A stretch of 64,000 nt of DNA from Dama dama (GCF_033118175.1 NC_083694.1:43795608-43859607); one strand, 5' to 3'. Positions 35,401 to 50,400 are shown, counted from the first letter of the stretch. Made by a program: numbers and translations. The notes: generated by a model from the sequence alone, not told the origin.

Positions 35401-38400
35401 GCGGGTCAGGCCAGGTGGCTCTGCTCTGCGCTCTGTGGCTCACGTCCTTCATGGTCAGCCAGCGTCCTCACAGTGACCTGTAGGCAGGGCAACTGTGCCA
35501 TTCATCATCCAAACCAGGACATTTTTGAGAGTGAAAGGGATGTTTACAAGAAAGTAACAGAAGCAGACTCATTATTCTTGGCACACACTCACATACTTCA
35601 GTAAGTTCTCTCTCTGGTATTTTGTGTTCTGGTTACGTATTACTGCATGACAAACCACTCCAGAACTCAGTGGCTTGTGAGAACGATTTGATCTCCTCTC
35701 ACACGCCCGTGGGATAATGGGACTCAGCCTGAGGCTCTCACTTGGAGTGTGCTCGTGTGCTCACAGCTGATGGCAGCTGTGTCCTGTTGTAGAAGAGGCA
35801 CACGGGTGCCCCTCATAACTGCAGCTGGGGTGGCCGAGGGTGGCCTGCCATTTCTCATATGCAACCTCTCCCCACTTTAGGTCAGGCTTCCTCCCAGCCC
35901 AGCAGCCCAGGATACTCAGGTTGTTACAGGGTAGCTAATTCCCCCTCAAAAGCACATTCCCAGATGAAGCTGCAGGGTCCCTTATGACCTAGCCTTGGAG
36001 TCTGCGCCAACCCGTCCACAGCATCCTCTTGGACGAAGGCGAGTCCTGGGCCCATGCAGGTCAAGGAGGGACTCTGTGAAGCCTGGGGTTCCCGCGAGCG
36101 GGATTCTCAAGGCCACACTGTGTCACTGCTGTTTTTCTGAAGAATGTCTTTTCAGTGTCTTTTTTTTTTTTTTTTGCTTCATAACATTGCCGACCATATT
36201 CATACAAAGAGCAAATTTATTTAGTAGATTTTGACATTTTTGGCATATTTGATTCTTCTCTGTATACTGTAATATTCTTTTTCTTTTACTTATTTCACTG
36301 AGCATCTTTTCTAAAATTGAGGTATAATGGATTTACAGTATTATTTTAGTTTCAAGTGTACAACATAATGACTCGAAATCTTTATAGATTGTGCTCCATT
36401 TATATTAAAAAATAATACCCTCTAGGTCCATAAATGTTGCAAGTGACAAGCTTTTGTCCTTTTTTATGACTGAGTAGTATTGCATTGTATATATGTACCA
36501 CATCCTCCCTATCTGTTCCTCTGTCCATGGACCCTTTAGGTTGCTTCCTTGTCTTTTGTAAATAATGCTGCTGTGATATATCTTAGGGGTACGTCAGTTC
36601 AGTCACTCAGTCGTATCTGACTCTTTGCGACCCCATGAACTGCAGCACGCTGGGCCTCCCTGTCCCTCACCAACTCCCGGAGTTCACCCAAACCCATGTC
36701 CATCAAGTCGGTGATGCCATCCAACCATCTGATCCTCTGTCATCCCCTTCTCCTCCTGCCTTCAATCTTCCCTAGCATCAGGGTCTTTCCCAATGAGTCA
36801 GTTCTTCACATCAGGTGGCCAAAGTACTGCAGTTTCAGCTTCAGCATCAGTCCTTCCAATGAACACCCAGGACTGATCTCCTTTAGGATGGACTGGTTGG
36901 ATCTCCTTGCAGTCCAAGGGACTCTCAGGAGTCTTCTCCAACAGCACAGTTCAAAAGCATCAATTCTTCAGCGCTCAGCTTTCGTTATAGTCCAACTCTC
37001 ACATCCACAAATGACTACTGGAAAAACCATAGCCTTGACTAGATGGACCTTTGTTGGCAAAGTAATGTCTCTGCTTTTTAAAATGCTGTCTAGGTTGGCC
37101 ATAACTTTCTTTCCAATGAGTAAGTGTCTTTTAATTTCATGGCTGCAATCAGCATCTGCAGTGATTTTGGAACCCAGAAAAATAAAGTCAGCCACTGTTT
37201 CCACTGTTTCCCCATCTATTTGCCATGAAGTGATGGGACCAGATGCCATGATCTTAGTTTTCTGAATGTTGAGTTTTAAGCCAACTTTTTCACTTTCCTC
37301 TTTCACTTTCATCAAGAGGCTCTTTAGTTCTTCTTCACTTTCTGCCATAAGGGTGGTGTCATCTGCATATCTGAAGTCATTGATATTTCTCCCGGCAATC
37401 CTGATTCCAGCTTGTGCTTCCTCCAGCCCAGCGTTTCTCATGATGTACTCTGCATATAAGTTAAATAAGCAGGGTGACAATATACAGCCTTGACGTATTC
37501 CTTTTCCTATTTGGAACCAGTCTGTTGTTCCATGTCCACTTCTAACTGTTGCTTCCTGACCTGCATACAGGTTTCTCAAGAGGCAGGTCAGGTGGTCTGG
37601 TATTCCCATCTCCTTCAGAATTTTCCACAGTTTATTGTGATCCACACAGTCAAAGGCTTTAGCATAGTCAATAAAGCAGAAATAGATGTTATTCTCGAAC
37701 TCTCTTGCTTTTTTGATGATCCAGCAGATGTTGGCAATTTGATCTCTGGTTCCTCTGCCTTTTCTAAAACCAGCTTCAACATCTGGAAGTTCACGATTCA
37801 TGTATTGCTGAAGCCTGGCTTGGAGAATTTTAAACATTACTTTGCTAGCATGTGAGATGAGTGCAATTGTGTGGTAGTTTGAGCATTCTTTGGCGTTACC
37901 TTTCTTTGGGATTGGAATGAAAACTGATTTTTCCAGTCCTGTGGCCACTGCTGAGTTTTCCAAGTTTGCTGGCATATTGAGTGCAGCACTTTCACAGCGT
38001 CATCTTTCAGGATTTGAAATAGCTCAACTGGTATCCCATCACCTCCACTAGCTTTGTTCGTAGTGATGCTTCCTAAGGCCCACTTGACTTCGCATTCCAG
38101 GATGTCTGGCTCTAGGTGAGTGATCACACCATTGTGATTATCTGGGTCGTGAAGATCTTTTTTGTACAGTTCTTCTGTGTATTCTTGCCCCCTCTTCTTA
38201 ATATCTTCTGCTCCTGTTAGGGGTACATACATCTTTTCCAATTAGTGTTTTCATTTTCTTTGGCTCTATACCCAGGAATGGGATTGCTGGATCATATGGT
38301 AGCTCTGTTTTAGTTTTTTAAGGAACCTTTCCACAGTGGCTGCACTGGTTTACATTCTCACCAACAGTGTGGTAGGGTTCCCTTTTCTTTGCATCCTCAC

Positions 38401-41400
38401 CATAATTTGTTATTGTGGTCTAAACTGTAGTATTCTTAATTGAGAAAATACTCTCAATTTTAAATTTCTTTGTTTCAGAACATGTAAATATTTTTCACAG
38501 GTGTTGTCTTTTTGCCTCCATTCAGAGTATTTTTTCTCTTTGACAAATTTCTGAAATAAATTGTTTATGATCTTTTGAATGCTTCAAGTTGAGATGCCAT
38601 AAAACTGTAGGCAAACCTTGTTAATTTCATCTCATTCCAGGAAAGAATATAAATTTAATTGAAAATGACAGCTTCACCAGACAATTCCTACCCAAAATTG
38701 AGATATTCCAAAATGCCATTATGGAATTTCAAAATGCAATAAACAGAGCTCTCGTTTTATTTGTTTAGTTTTTCCTTCCTCGAGAGATCTGTTTCACAGT
38801 ATTCTTAGTTACACAGTTTTCAATGATTGCAGTTTCTTAAATATTTAAAAATTGCATGATTTAAGGGTTTTTAAAAGCAGTTCTACAAAGGTTCACGGTT
38901 TCCTAATACACAGGTTTAACACATGCTGCAGTTCTTATATTCAGAATAGGCTTCACAAGAAATGATCTTTTTATTCTGAATACACAAAAGTGTTTGTGTA
39001 TTTTGATAACTTTAGCTTTACTTTCCGTAGGCAGAATATCACAGCTCATTTTAACAAAATTATGCATTGTGTACACTATAATTCTAAGACTATTTCTGCT
39101 CCATGGGTTTCTTGATTTAATTAAAACACTTTTACCAGGAGGCTGTACCTTCACCAAAATTGGTGTTTGAGTATCACCACAAAAGCACACCATTTTACAT
39201 TCAGCGTGGGGCTTTCTGACCGCGTTTACTGTGACATTTATAGTCATGTCGGGTGTTTAACCTTCAGCAAATCAAAGTCATTTTTCATTTGAAACATCTG
39301 GTTGACACCGATGTAAAACTGGTGCATTAGCAGTTGTGAGCTTCTGCTGATACCAGCTTACAAACAGCTATTGCTGTATCTTTCATGTGTGCCTTGTGAA
39401 CCTTAGCATGGAAAAAAGAGTGAAATTAACATAGAGGAACTACCTTTTTATCTAAATGAAAAGTCATTTTTTCCACACCTGTATGTAAATATCCCTGCTG
39501 CTGGCAGCCTCACTCTTGGCCATACTCTTTAAAGAACAACTCAGTGTTGAAAATGCTGGTGTTTCTAAGGCAGATCTGAGGCTTTTAATTTTCATATGGC
39601 TGGAATTAGCACCGTGGATGGTCAGTGTTGAGAAACGGTTTATAGGGACTTCCCTGGTGACACAGTGGATAAGAATCTGCCAGCCAGTGTAGGGGACACA
39701 GGTTTGATTCCTGTTGGTGATGAAAATGGGCTTCCCTGGTAGCTCAGCTGGTAAAGAAGGTAAACCTGTAGTGCAAGAGACCTGGGTTCGATCTCTGGGT
39801 TGGGAAGATCCCCTGGAGAAGGGAAAGGCTGCCCACTCCAGTATTCTGGCCTAGAGAATTCCATGGACTGTATAGTGATGGTGATGAAAATATTGTAGGT
39901 GATGATATCACTTTTTTTTAAAAACATCTAGGGGGATTGCTGAGCCAACCAAAACATCAGGGTTAAACTGTATTACCCCAGATAAATCCCACCTGTGACG
40001 TTTCCCGTGACCACCCAGGCCCGGCAGCCTCCAGCCCCTCTGCCTCCTCCTCCCCTGGCACTCCTCACAGGCAGATGGATACTCACTGTCTCCTGCGTTT
40101 CCCTCACACATTTTCATTCACAAGTTCCCTTCCCCAGGAGAAAAACACATTCTCCTAAGCTTCTTTTGGGGTGATAGAAGTGTTCTGTATAGTGATTTTG
40201 GAGGTGGTTTCACAAGTGTACACACCTGTCAAAACTCATGAAATTGCACACTTCAAACAGGAGCAGTTTATATTATATGTAAATTAAACCTCAATAAAGT
40301 TTTTTTCATGCACTGCAGAGAATTTAATGAAAATGTGTGTGGAGTCATGTCTTTATATGTTGGACTAAGGTAGCTGCCCATTTGAGGGACTTCCCTGGTG
40401 GTCCAGTAGTTAAGAATCCACCCTGCAGTGCTGGGGGCATGGGTTCGAGCCCTGGTCAGGGAACTAAGACCCTGCATGCTGTAGGGCAAGGAAGCCCACA
40501 CACCATGACTGGAGAGCCTGCACGCTGCAACAGAGATGCTTTGCGCCACAGCTGAGACCTGACAGGGCCAAATCACATTTTTTTTTAAAAAAAGTATCTG
40601 CTAATTTGAAAAGTCTTACGACAGTAACAGAAAATAATAAATATTGATTTCCTGAGTAAAGAACATTTTTATCAGTCAGCAAAATTTTAGCTTGTTTCCT
40701 GAGAGAACAGGGGGTTCTGTTTCTCATAACTTGAGGCAGAATAATTTTTAAACCTCCCATTTGTATATAATTTGGTTTGCACTTCTCTGTCTTTGAAGGT
40801 ATTTTTTTATGTTTTAAAGAAATTTAAGGTACTTTGTGACATATCAGTGTTTAGAATTTAATATTAAGAGTGTTTCTCCCATGTAGCTAGTTTCTGGTTG
40901 TTTTCTGCATTTGTGGATTAAATCCATAGATAAGCAATAGAGAGCCATGAGCAGGGCAGTTTCATTTCCTTTCCCACCACTTGTCCTCAGTAAATCACTG
41001 GCCCACTTCACGCCTGGTTTTCTGACTCTAGAAGACGTTGGTGCTCGGCCACTGTTTGGTGTGAGCTGTGACATTCATACTCTGTGGGTGAGTGAAGTTG
41101 TGAGTGCCCAGCGCATCCCGAGGCTGCTGGAGTGTGTAGTATTGTCTTTCTTCCCACAAATCCCAGGCCTGGTGCTGACAGCTTATTTTTCTACCACAGG
41201 GGACCATCAGTGTTGGCATCGATGCCACTGACCTTTTTGATCGCTACGAGGAGGAGTATGAGGATGTGTCCGGAAGTGGCTTTCCACAGATTGAAATTAA
41301 CAAGATGCACATATCACAGTCCATTGAGGTAAAGTGCACAGACACGTCCCCCTGTGCAGGGGGGCTTGGGTTGGGGGGAGCTTGGGTTAACGAGGTGCAG

Positions 41401-44400
41401 CACAGCACACGGCTGGAATGAAAGTCTGCTCAGGGTTTTCTCATCTTTATTCATGAAAGGATGCAGTTAGCCACTTGAAAAAAGAATAGCTCCAGTCACA
41501 ACCTTGTTTATCCTGCTTTCCTGACCCACATGTTAGTGGCATGAGTACGGGGTGGGGGGTAGGGTGGCACTTAGCTTCAGGGTCTCGGGGCTCTCCAGCA
41601 GCTGGTGGAGAGCCACCACCATGCTCATGGTCTAGGAGAAGTGGGAGCCAAGGTCATGATGATTTTAGGAGCAAAACCAGATCTCTGGGAAATTCCAGGA
41701 ATGGGTCTTAGTTTGAAGGCACATACTCCTGTGTGCTGAGCCCTGGGGTCATCTCTCTGGCCAATGTTGGGACTTGGCAGTGTTGGGCCATCTGCTGATG
41801 GTTACAGCAGGCCTCTGCCCCTTCAGCTCATCCACTTCTGCTCAAGTGCATAAGCCTGGAACGTGAAGTCCCAACTCAGGGAAACTCTCCCCCTCCTGGG
41901 GCTTCCAGTCAGTCAGTGTGGTCGCAGGCAGGACTGGGGAGTCCTGGACGTCCCCATGAGTGATATCACCATGGAGCCTGATGCTGAGGGGACGCTGGAA
42001 ACCAGCATCTAGCCCAACATTGCTCCTGGTTTTTTGGAATTTGCGCGTTCAAGCTTTTGCAAAACCTGATCGTGGTGGCATAATGGGAGAGAGGTTCGGC
42101 AGGCCCACATCCTGCCCACTCAAGCCACAGACACACATGTGCTTCTGCCTCACACTCAGGGCGCGTTGGGCAGACTGCTGTCCTCGGCACTTCCGGTTAC
42201 TTCGATTACTGTATTACTGGCTGATATCATTTCCTAGGCACCCCTGACAGCTTCAGACACAGCCATCCTCTCTGGAAGCCTCTCAACCCAGAATGGGAAT
42301 GGAGGGGGTTCCATTAACTTCGCACTCAGACGAGTCACTTCTGCAAAGGGCTGGGGAGAGGTAAGCACGCCAGCAGGGGGTCGGGTTGTCAGCCACAGAG
42401 CCCACCCTCAGAATGACCTCAGTGGCCACATCGGGTGTAACAGGGTGAAGCTGTCAAACTTGTATCAACTGATGGTCCCCACTAGAAACCTGTGTCTCAC
42501 ATCTGAGGGGCGGGATGAGCCTGCCAGGCAGCTCACAGTCAGGACAGAGCAACAGGATTCCCCTGGAGCTTCCAGAAATCTAGAAACTCAGCATCTCTGT
42601 TCCTTAAACAAGCCTGCAGGCCCTTCCCTTCTCCTGCACGATTCGGAAGGCGGGTCACCTCCGTCTCAGTGCGCTGGTTTGCTGCTCGGCAGTCATTAAA
42701 CAGCCAGTTCTGCCAAGCAAATTGAGCTGCATCAAATTAACATTGAGGAGTTGCCTTGAAAGTCACCCAGACTAGTAATGAGGCAGCCAGGATCGGCTGG
42801 ACTTCATGGCTGTGAGAGCAGAGCTGCTGGTGGTTTTCACGTCAGACCCCTGAGAGCCATCTCCAGTCACCTGTGAGACCTGCAGACGGGGAGGCAGAGC
42901 AGATGGGCCCGCACAGAAGCCAGCACTGCTCGGGTGGGGCCGCACCCACTGGCAGAAGGCGGTGTGCGGATGGCCCCAGCTAGGGCGACGGGGACCGGGA
43001 GCCCACAGCGCTGTATGGGGAGGGGCTCCTTGAGGAGACTCACCTCATTGAAACCCTCCTTTGGATCTGTGCACATAGTCATCTCCCTTTGTCAGAAGTT
43101 AGAATGCGATAAAATCCTTCCTGCCCCTACTTTTAGAGGCCTGGCGAGGGCTGGTGGCTTTGAATTAAATGAAGAAATTAGAACCAGAAGCGCTTCCTGA
43201 GACCTTGGTTACTGCTGTGAGGAAAAAACCATGAATTCTTTTTCCTTTTTTTTTTTTTTGAACAGTTAGAATTTGGAGCTGGGGATCTGCAGGGGCCTTT
43301 ATTTGGCCTGAAGCTGTTCCGTAATCTCACACCAAGATGGTAAGTATATCGAGACAAATGCCCTTTGGTGGTCTTTGTGGATTTAGACCATAGCCTGTGT
43401 CTTTTGCTTGTCAGGTCATCTGGAGTCACCTTCTCTGACCTGCACGGTCACTGCGGGCAGACCCTGCCATGCTGGCACGGGGTCCGGGCAGCGTGCTTGG
43501 TGCAGATAGCACTGGATTGGGCAGTGGGGTGGGAGGGGTCTGCTCTCGTCCCAGTCCGGGGCCAGGCCCTCCATGGTCCTCAGGTTCCTGCTCTGTGGGG
43601 ATGAGGCCCCTGCCTGGTCCCGTGGGCTGTGAGCACCATGATGTGAGGCCCTGGAGGGAGTGCACGTTCACAGAGAAGTGGGCCCTGGTCTGAGTCTTTA
43701 TGCACTAGTGGGTCATTTCTTTGTCGCAGAGAACCGTTTCGGATTTGGAGTGGGACTTTACCAAGCAGTGAGGCAGTGAGTGAGGTAGCCTGTCTACCTG
43801 TCTCTCTGATAGTTTTGTGTTACGCCAGAACATTAAACTGCCCCCACCCCAGCTTCATCTTTGCTTTTGCATTGATGTTGCACCCCTAGCACTGTCCCCT
43901 GTAGGACACACAGGTGTCCTTATTCCCCACTAGGGGTACCTGTGTGAGCTCAGGTAGAAGAACTGGGAGGAGGATAAACAGCGCGTTCATCTGGGGACTG
44001 AAATGCAGCTGAAGGAGTCCTGAAAAGGAGCACATGTCTGAAAAGAAAAGCAGGGCTTCCCTGGTGGCCCAGAGTTTGGGAATCTGACCACCAGTGCAGG
44101 GGACGGGTTCAGTCCCTGGTCCAGGAAGATCTCACATGCCACAGAGCAACTGAGCTCACAAGCCACAACTACTGAAGCCCATGCTGTAGAGACTGTGCTC
44201 CATGACAAGAGAAGCCACCACCGTGAGAAGCCTGCATACCACAACTCGAGAGTGTGCTAAGTCGCTTCAGTCGTGTCCAACTCTTTGCAACCCTATGGAC
44301 TGTAGCCTACCACGCTCTCCTGTCCATGGGATTCCCCAGACAAGAATATTGGAGTGGGTTACCATGCCCTCCTCCAGGGGATCTTCCCAACCCAGGGATT

Positions 44401-47400
44401 GTAACATCTTTTTTAAAAAAGAAAGAATAGTATTTCATCCCCAGTCAGATGTTCATGTACGAGCCTACCCTCAGTTCCTGGTAAAGGCAAGTGTGCAGAG
44501 CCATGTGATGCACAGAGTGAGTGGTGTTGTGAGAGAGGGCTTGGCTTCTTGACAGATGGAGATGGAAGCTGGTGGAGATGAGCAGAGTCCCATGCAGAGA
44601 TGAGCGGGACTTCCAGGCAGAGGGCGTGGGGTGAACCAGATGCCCTGGCTCGGGGACCCCCGCATGGTTTCTCTGGCCTCTGCTCTGGGACCTGGACCCA
44701 CTGGGTCTGGGACAGACACAGGGATTTAGGCTTTTAACTAGAACTTCCGGTGGGTAGTATGTATCCATATCAGTGTTTTCCTAACCTTGTCTGCTTAGGA
44801 TTGTCACCTCCCATGCTGCAGCTTTTGCGTGTCTGGAATTGAATTTCATCATGGTGCCTGGTTTATCAGACTTAGGATCATGAAGATTTATAGAAAGAAT
44901 ACCAACTAATTAATACTCTATCTGCTCTTATGGGTGCCCGAGTCCCAGGGTCAAATTACTTCCAAGTCCAAACTGGTGACTGTTGGTGGGGGTGGAATCA
45001 GCCCAGAGCCTGGCAGGCAGCCTGTGGGATGTTCTTAGTCTCCCCGGGCAGTGCCTGCCTTACTGCTCTCTCCCCAGAGTTCATCTCTCTCTAGGACACG
45101 CTCCATAAGAACACGAAATCATATTACTTTGATTAAGCAGAGATCTCATTCTTTATGTTTTGATTTTTTTAAAATGTTGCTGCCTGACATCTCAGGGTGA
45201 CTTTTATCTGTCCTCTATCTGCTTGCCCCTCCGACTCCAGATCCCACTGTAGCCAAAGTAGAATAATGGGACCTCTGTCTGGTGTGGCTGGAGTGTCAGA
45301 TAAATGAGGGCAGGCTTCGGTTGGGGGCCTTATGGAGAGCAAGGGGTTGGTTCCTCATTCGTCTGGTCTTGGAAAGAGTTTTGTGTGCACAGGAGCAAAT
45401 GTCATCAGTTACCACGTGTATTATTATTTTAGTGGCAAAAGTGAGACACAGATACCCAGAGGAAAGTGAAAGTGAAAGTCTTAGTCACTCAGTTGTGTCC
45501 ATCTCTTTGCAACCCCATAGACTATAACCTGCCAGGCTCCTCCATACATGGGATTCTCCAGGCAAGAATACTGGAGTAGGTTGCCATTTCCGTCTCCAAG
45601 GGATCTTTCTGACCCAGGGATCGAACCCAGGTCTCCTGCATTGCAGGCAGACTCGACTGTCTGAGCCAGTCTGAGCCAGTGGGGAAGAGCTTAGGAAGGA
45701 GAAAAACTAAACAGGCATCCATCTAGTGAGGGCTGCTCACTGGAGACCAGCTGTTTGCTCATCTTCTAGTAAAATTCTGTGAATCCCTTTGTTACTGAAA
45801 TGAAATACCCCTGTTTAACCAGAAGGTGGGGCTGACTCCCTTGGAAACAGAACTTCACAGGCCTGGCAGAGGGACAGTTTTCTAGCTTTTCAAGCAGCTT
45901 CAGTCAGTACTTTGTGGCTGTGGGTGCTCTTCAGCCTCACACGGCAGCTTTGGAAACTACACTGATGCCTGCCCACCGCCCCCCAGAAAAATGATTCCAT
46001 TGGTCTGGGGCGGGCTCTGGGTGAGAGGCACTTAGACATGGCCTCACGTTAGCACCGCTTGACCGGCTTTTCCATGCCGAGTCTATAAGTCAGCACACCT
46101 GGGGTGGGAGCCTGCAGGTGGTTCTAACTTGCAGCAGGATTTGACCTGCTGGTTTAGAAACGCAGACACACAGGTGCCTCTGCAGTTGTGGCTGCAGTTG
46201 GAATGGGATGGGGTGGGGGGATAAGTGGACTGAGTCCCCAGATCACCCTCCTGCCCCCTTGCGGGGAGCCACCTGGGAAGCCGTGGGAGTGATGGTGAGC
46301 AGGGTGGGGACTGGCGGAGAGGAAGCAGCCAAGCCTGGCAGCAAGCCCAGTGTCATCCAGGGCCCTTTCTCTGTGTATCCCCCCAGCTTTGTGACGACAC
46401 ACTGTGCCCTGCAGTTTTCGTCCCGCGGCATCCGGCCGGGCCTCACCACCGTCCTGGCCCGGAACCTGGACAAGAATACGGTGGGCTACCTGCAGTGGCG
46501 CTGGGGCGTCCAGTCAGCCATGAACACCAGCATCGTCCGGGACACCAAGACCAGCCACTTCACCGTGGCCCTGCAGGTGAGGACAGCTCAGGGGGACCCT
46601 CCTCCAGTCCCTTGTCCCCCACCCCCAAGTCTGTTGCCTGCAGGGCCAAAGGCAGGTTCTATCCATCCGCCCTCAGGAGCTGAAACAGGGTTGTGCTCAG
46701 GCTCCAGGGGAGCTGTGTTCCACCCGTCATAAAGTGAGTCTTTTCTGCTGAAGGCCACAGGATCAGGGTCGGGGTGCTGTGGTGGCCGGGCAGGAGCTCG
46801 AGGCAGCTGCTGCCCTGTGAGAACGCATGCTCGGGTGCAAGAGTTTTTATTTTTCCTGAGAAGTCAGAAGACTGGGTTTTTAAGTGAAATCTCCCAGTTT
46901 GTAAAGATCAGCTCCAGGTAGATTTTTACACACCCTGTGGGACAAGCCCCCTGCCCCGGACAGTGCTCAGCTGCCGGGTGGAGTGACCCCCTCAGCTCGG
47001 TCTCAGCTGCCTTTTCTCTCTTCACCTCCCCAGCTTGGAATCCCTCACTCCTTCGCACTCATCAGCTATCAGCACAAATTCCAGGATGACGACCAGACGC
47101 GAGTGAAGGGGTCCCTGAAGTGAGTGCTGGCCGGGCTGACGCAGGAGTCCACCTGGTCTGTGCCGTCGGGCACCTGCTAGGGTTAATCTGCGTCTCCCTT
47201 GTGAGGCTGCGGGACTTGCTACCCTGCCATCCCACCCTGAGGATCTCGGCTTCTGATGTCAGACTCCTCTCCGGTCATTGACCAGGGGTTTCCATCCTGA
47301 ACGTCCTCCCCGCGGGTGGTGGGAGGGCGAGGGAGTTGGGGATGGGGGCCTGGCCTCCGTCCTGGGTGACGGCTGCCAGTGGTGATAGGGCTGGTGGGGG

Positions 47401-50400
47401 AGCAGGAGCAAGGGACCTGGCTGGCTCACTGGTCTGCTCCCTGCAGGGCCGGCTTCTTCGGGACGGTGGTGGAGTACGGAGCAGAGAGGAAGATCTCTAG
47501 GCACAGCGTCCTCGGGGCGGCTGTCAGCGTTGGAGTCCCGCAGGGAGTTTCCCTCAAAATCAAGTAGGTTGGACTCGAGTCCTTCTGGCCAACGGTTGTC
47601 TCGAACCTGGTAACTCACCTGAGCTTCACCTGTGTTAAGAAAGAAAGAGCCTTTGCGTAGAATTCCATTAGAGACGCGCTTGCTTCTGTATGGGGTGTGT
47701 CAGCAAACGTCGAGTCCAGAAGCCCAACATTCAATCAGTAAGGCCAAGTCTTTGCTTCAGAGAACTTCCTGTGCCCACCTGTCCCTACTTCCCTCCCCTT
47801 CCCTGAAATGCCCTGGGGCGGCCCCGCACATCCGCTCACCCACACGCCACACAGCTCACAGTGTGGCGTGTATCTCGTGGTCCGCAGGGCAGGCAGCTTC
47901 GGGCTGTCTGAGCCAGATCCTCCCACCTCAGTGGCCTGGCTGGTCGCCTCTAAACAGAGGCCTTGCTCTCAGACCCTTGGCTGTCAAGACACCCCACAGT
48001 GGTCTGCTCCGACCTCCTGACTTCACCACTGTTGGGCTCTGTGATGCTCACACAGCGCTCAGGGTTCCAGCTCCAACCCGTGCATCCCTCATCCTTCCCC
48101 ACACCACGGGGACCTCACAGCGTCACAAATGTCGCACCTCCACTCCCATGCTCCCCCACCCTCGGTCACGTGCGCCCTTCACAGCCTGCTGGGCCTAGAG
48201 TCCACCCGCTCTCGGCACCTCAAGCTCCGTTCTTCTGCCGGTTCTGGCCAAAAATCCAGGAGCGGGTCTCCCAGCTTAGCATCCTCTCTCCTCAGAAAGC
48301 ACATCCTCAGTCTGACCGTTTCTCACAATGTCTGCGGCCACTATCTCCAGTCTGAATTACTGCTCGTGTCCTCCTGACTAGTCTCCTCCCTTGGGACGCT
48401 GCTCTCCCAATGTCTCACAGCCTTCTGCTTAAGGCCCTTAGGGACTCCCTCAATTCGGGGCAAATCGGCCCCCTCAGAGCTCGCAGGATCTAGCCCTTCA
48501 CTGTCCTCTCTGCCCCCCACCCGACCCCATTCACTCCCCTCTGGCCTCCAGGCTGCTTTGGGAGCACACCAAGCCCACTCCTGCTTCTAGGCTTGGGACC
48601 TGCTGCTCCCCAGTCCCCAGGGAGCCTCACGGCTGATTTCTTCAGTTCCCTCAGGTCTCTGCTCACGTGTCACCTGATTGCCAAAACCGTCTCTCGTCAC
48701 CCTGTTAAAACTGGTGGCCCTCACCTTGCCCCGAGCCGTCCACTTCCCCTTTGCCCGGTTCTTATTCTCCATTGTACCTTCTCCGTCGGACAAACATCCA
48801 TCCCTCGCCACCCCTCCTTCAGAGCGCCGTAACTCAGTCCATTTTATCTATTCTCTGTGCTCCTGCCGCCAAGGACACAGCCTCGCACTGAGGAGGGACT
48901 CTGTGAGCGCGTGAGTGAGAGGAAGCAGATCACAGCTCAGCCATGGAGCTGAGGTCAAGGCAGGTCCCCATGGCCACAGCTGGCGTCAGGCACTTCTCTA
49001 AGCTGAGACTTGAAGATGCCCGAGATTTAATGAAGAACACGGAGCCAGCAGATTTCTGCATCCCAGTCCCTTCTCCCCCACCACCTCCCACATCGGGACC
49101 TCCAGCAAGGCTCCATCCTCTGTTGTAAATGCTCCTCCCCGGCAGAAGTCATGTTACACAGTCTGAACTGAATTCCTTTCCCAAGAACGCCGGCCTACAT
49201 CTTTGTCCATAGGCTGCATTGTCCGAGTTATATTGGTATGTAAACCACGGTTTTCCCAGAAGGCACTTCAGTTCAGCAATAGCAGCTGCTCTTTGCTAAC
49301 TTATATTTTATTTATTTGACAAATCACACTAATCTTTGATAAACCAACCTTACATTCCTGAGGCAAATTCCACTGGATCATGACATGTGATACTTTATAT
49401 ACATTGCTTGATTTGCTGGTGTCTTACTAAGAATTTTTGAATCTTTGTTTTTAAGGGATGCCAGTTATAATTGTCTTTTTATTATGTATTTATCAGGTTT
49501 TGGACCAAGTTATGCCAGCCTGTTAAAATGAGTTAGGAATTATGCTTTCCTCTGTTTTCTGAAAGAATTTGTATAAGAATGGTTTTGGTTGTTTTTTTTT
49601 CCTTTAGTTTCATAGACTTTGGCAGTGAAATCAACCAAGCCTGAGTTTTCATTATAGGAAGGTGTTTGATAGTGAATTCAATTTCTTTCATAAATACAGG
49701 GCTTCTCCAATTTTCTGGTTCATCCCTTTTTTCCTCCCTTCCAAACAGTGCTTTATAAGTTTAAGGTGTATGGCATAATGATTTGACTTACATACATCAT
49801 GAAACGATTATTACAGCACATTTAGTGAACATTCACCATTTCATGTAGATACAAATTAAAGAAACAGAAAAAAAAAATTTTTTGTTTTCCCTTGTGATGA
49901 GACCTCTCAGAATTTACCCGCTGTGTTTCATCTTGTTTTTTACATGTAAGCACCATCACAGGTAGGGTGTAGAGGACATCTCCTTCGTTCCCTATATTTT
50001 TGCCTTTTTCCAGGATGCCACATAATTGGAGTCATCCAAGGTGAAGCCTTTGCTTCTTTCAGGAGCATCATGCATTTGAAATAATCCACACTGTTGCAGG
50101 CATCAGCGGTGTGGTCCTCCTCATTGCTGTTGGGTGCTGCATGGCGTAGATGTGCCACAGTTTATTTGTTGTGTAAATACTTCAGTTGTTTCCAACTTCA
50201 GGAAGTTAGAAATTAAGGCAGTACAGACATTCATATTCAAGTTTTGTGTGAACACAAGTTCTCATTTCTCATGGGTAAATACCCTGGTGATCTGAGTCAT
50301 GTGGGAGGCTGTGTTTAACTTCATAAGAGAGTTATGAAGCCATTTTCCAAAGCAGTGGTCTCATCTTCCTTTCCTACCAGCAGCTCTGAAAGTACTAGTT

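Noticed and set aside
38903..39247. 114-codon open frame on - in intron 4
   Set aside because: No recognisable domain, AT-rich surroundings and no splice or promoter context. Open frames of this length are expected by chance in a 64-kb window.
47632..48198. 188-codon open frame on + in intron 10
   Set aside because: Low-complexity Ser/Pro/His-rich product from C-rich intronic DNA; no similarity recognised and no splice logic.
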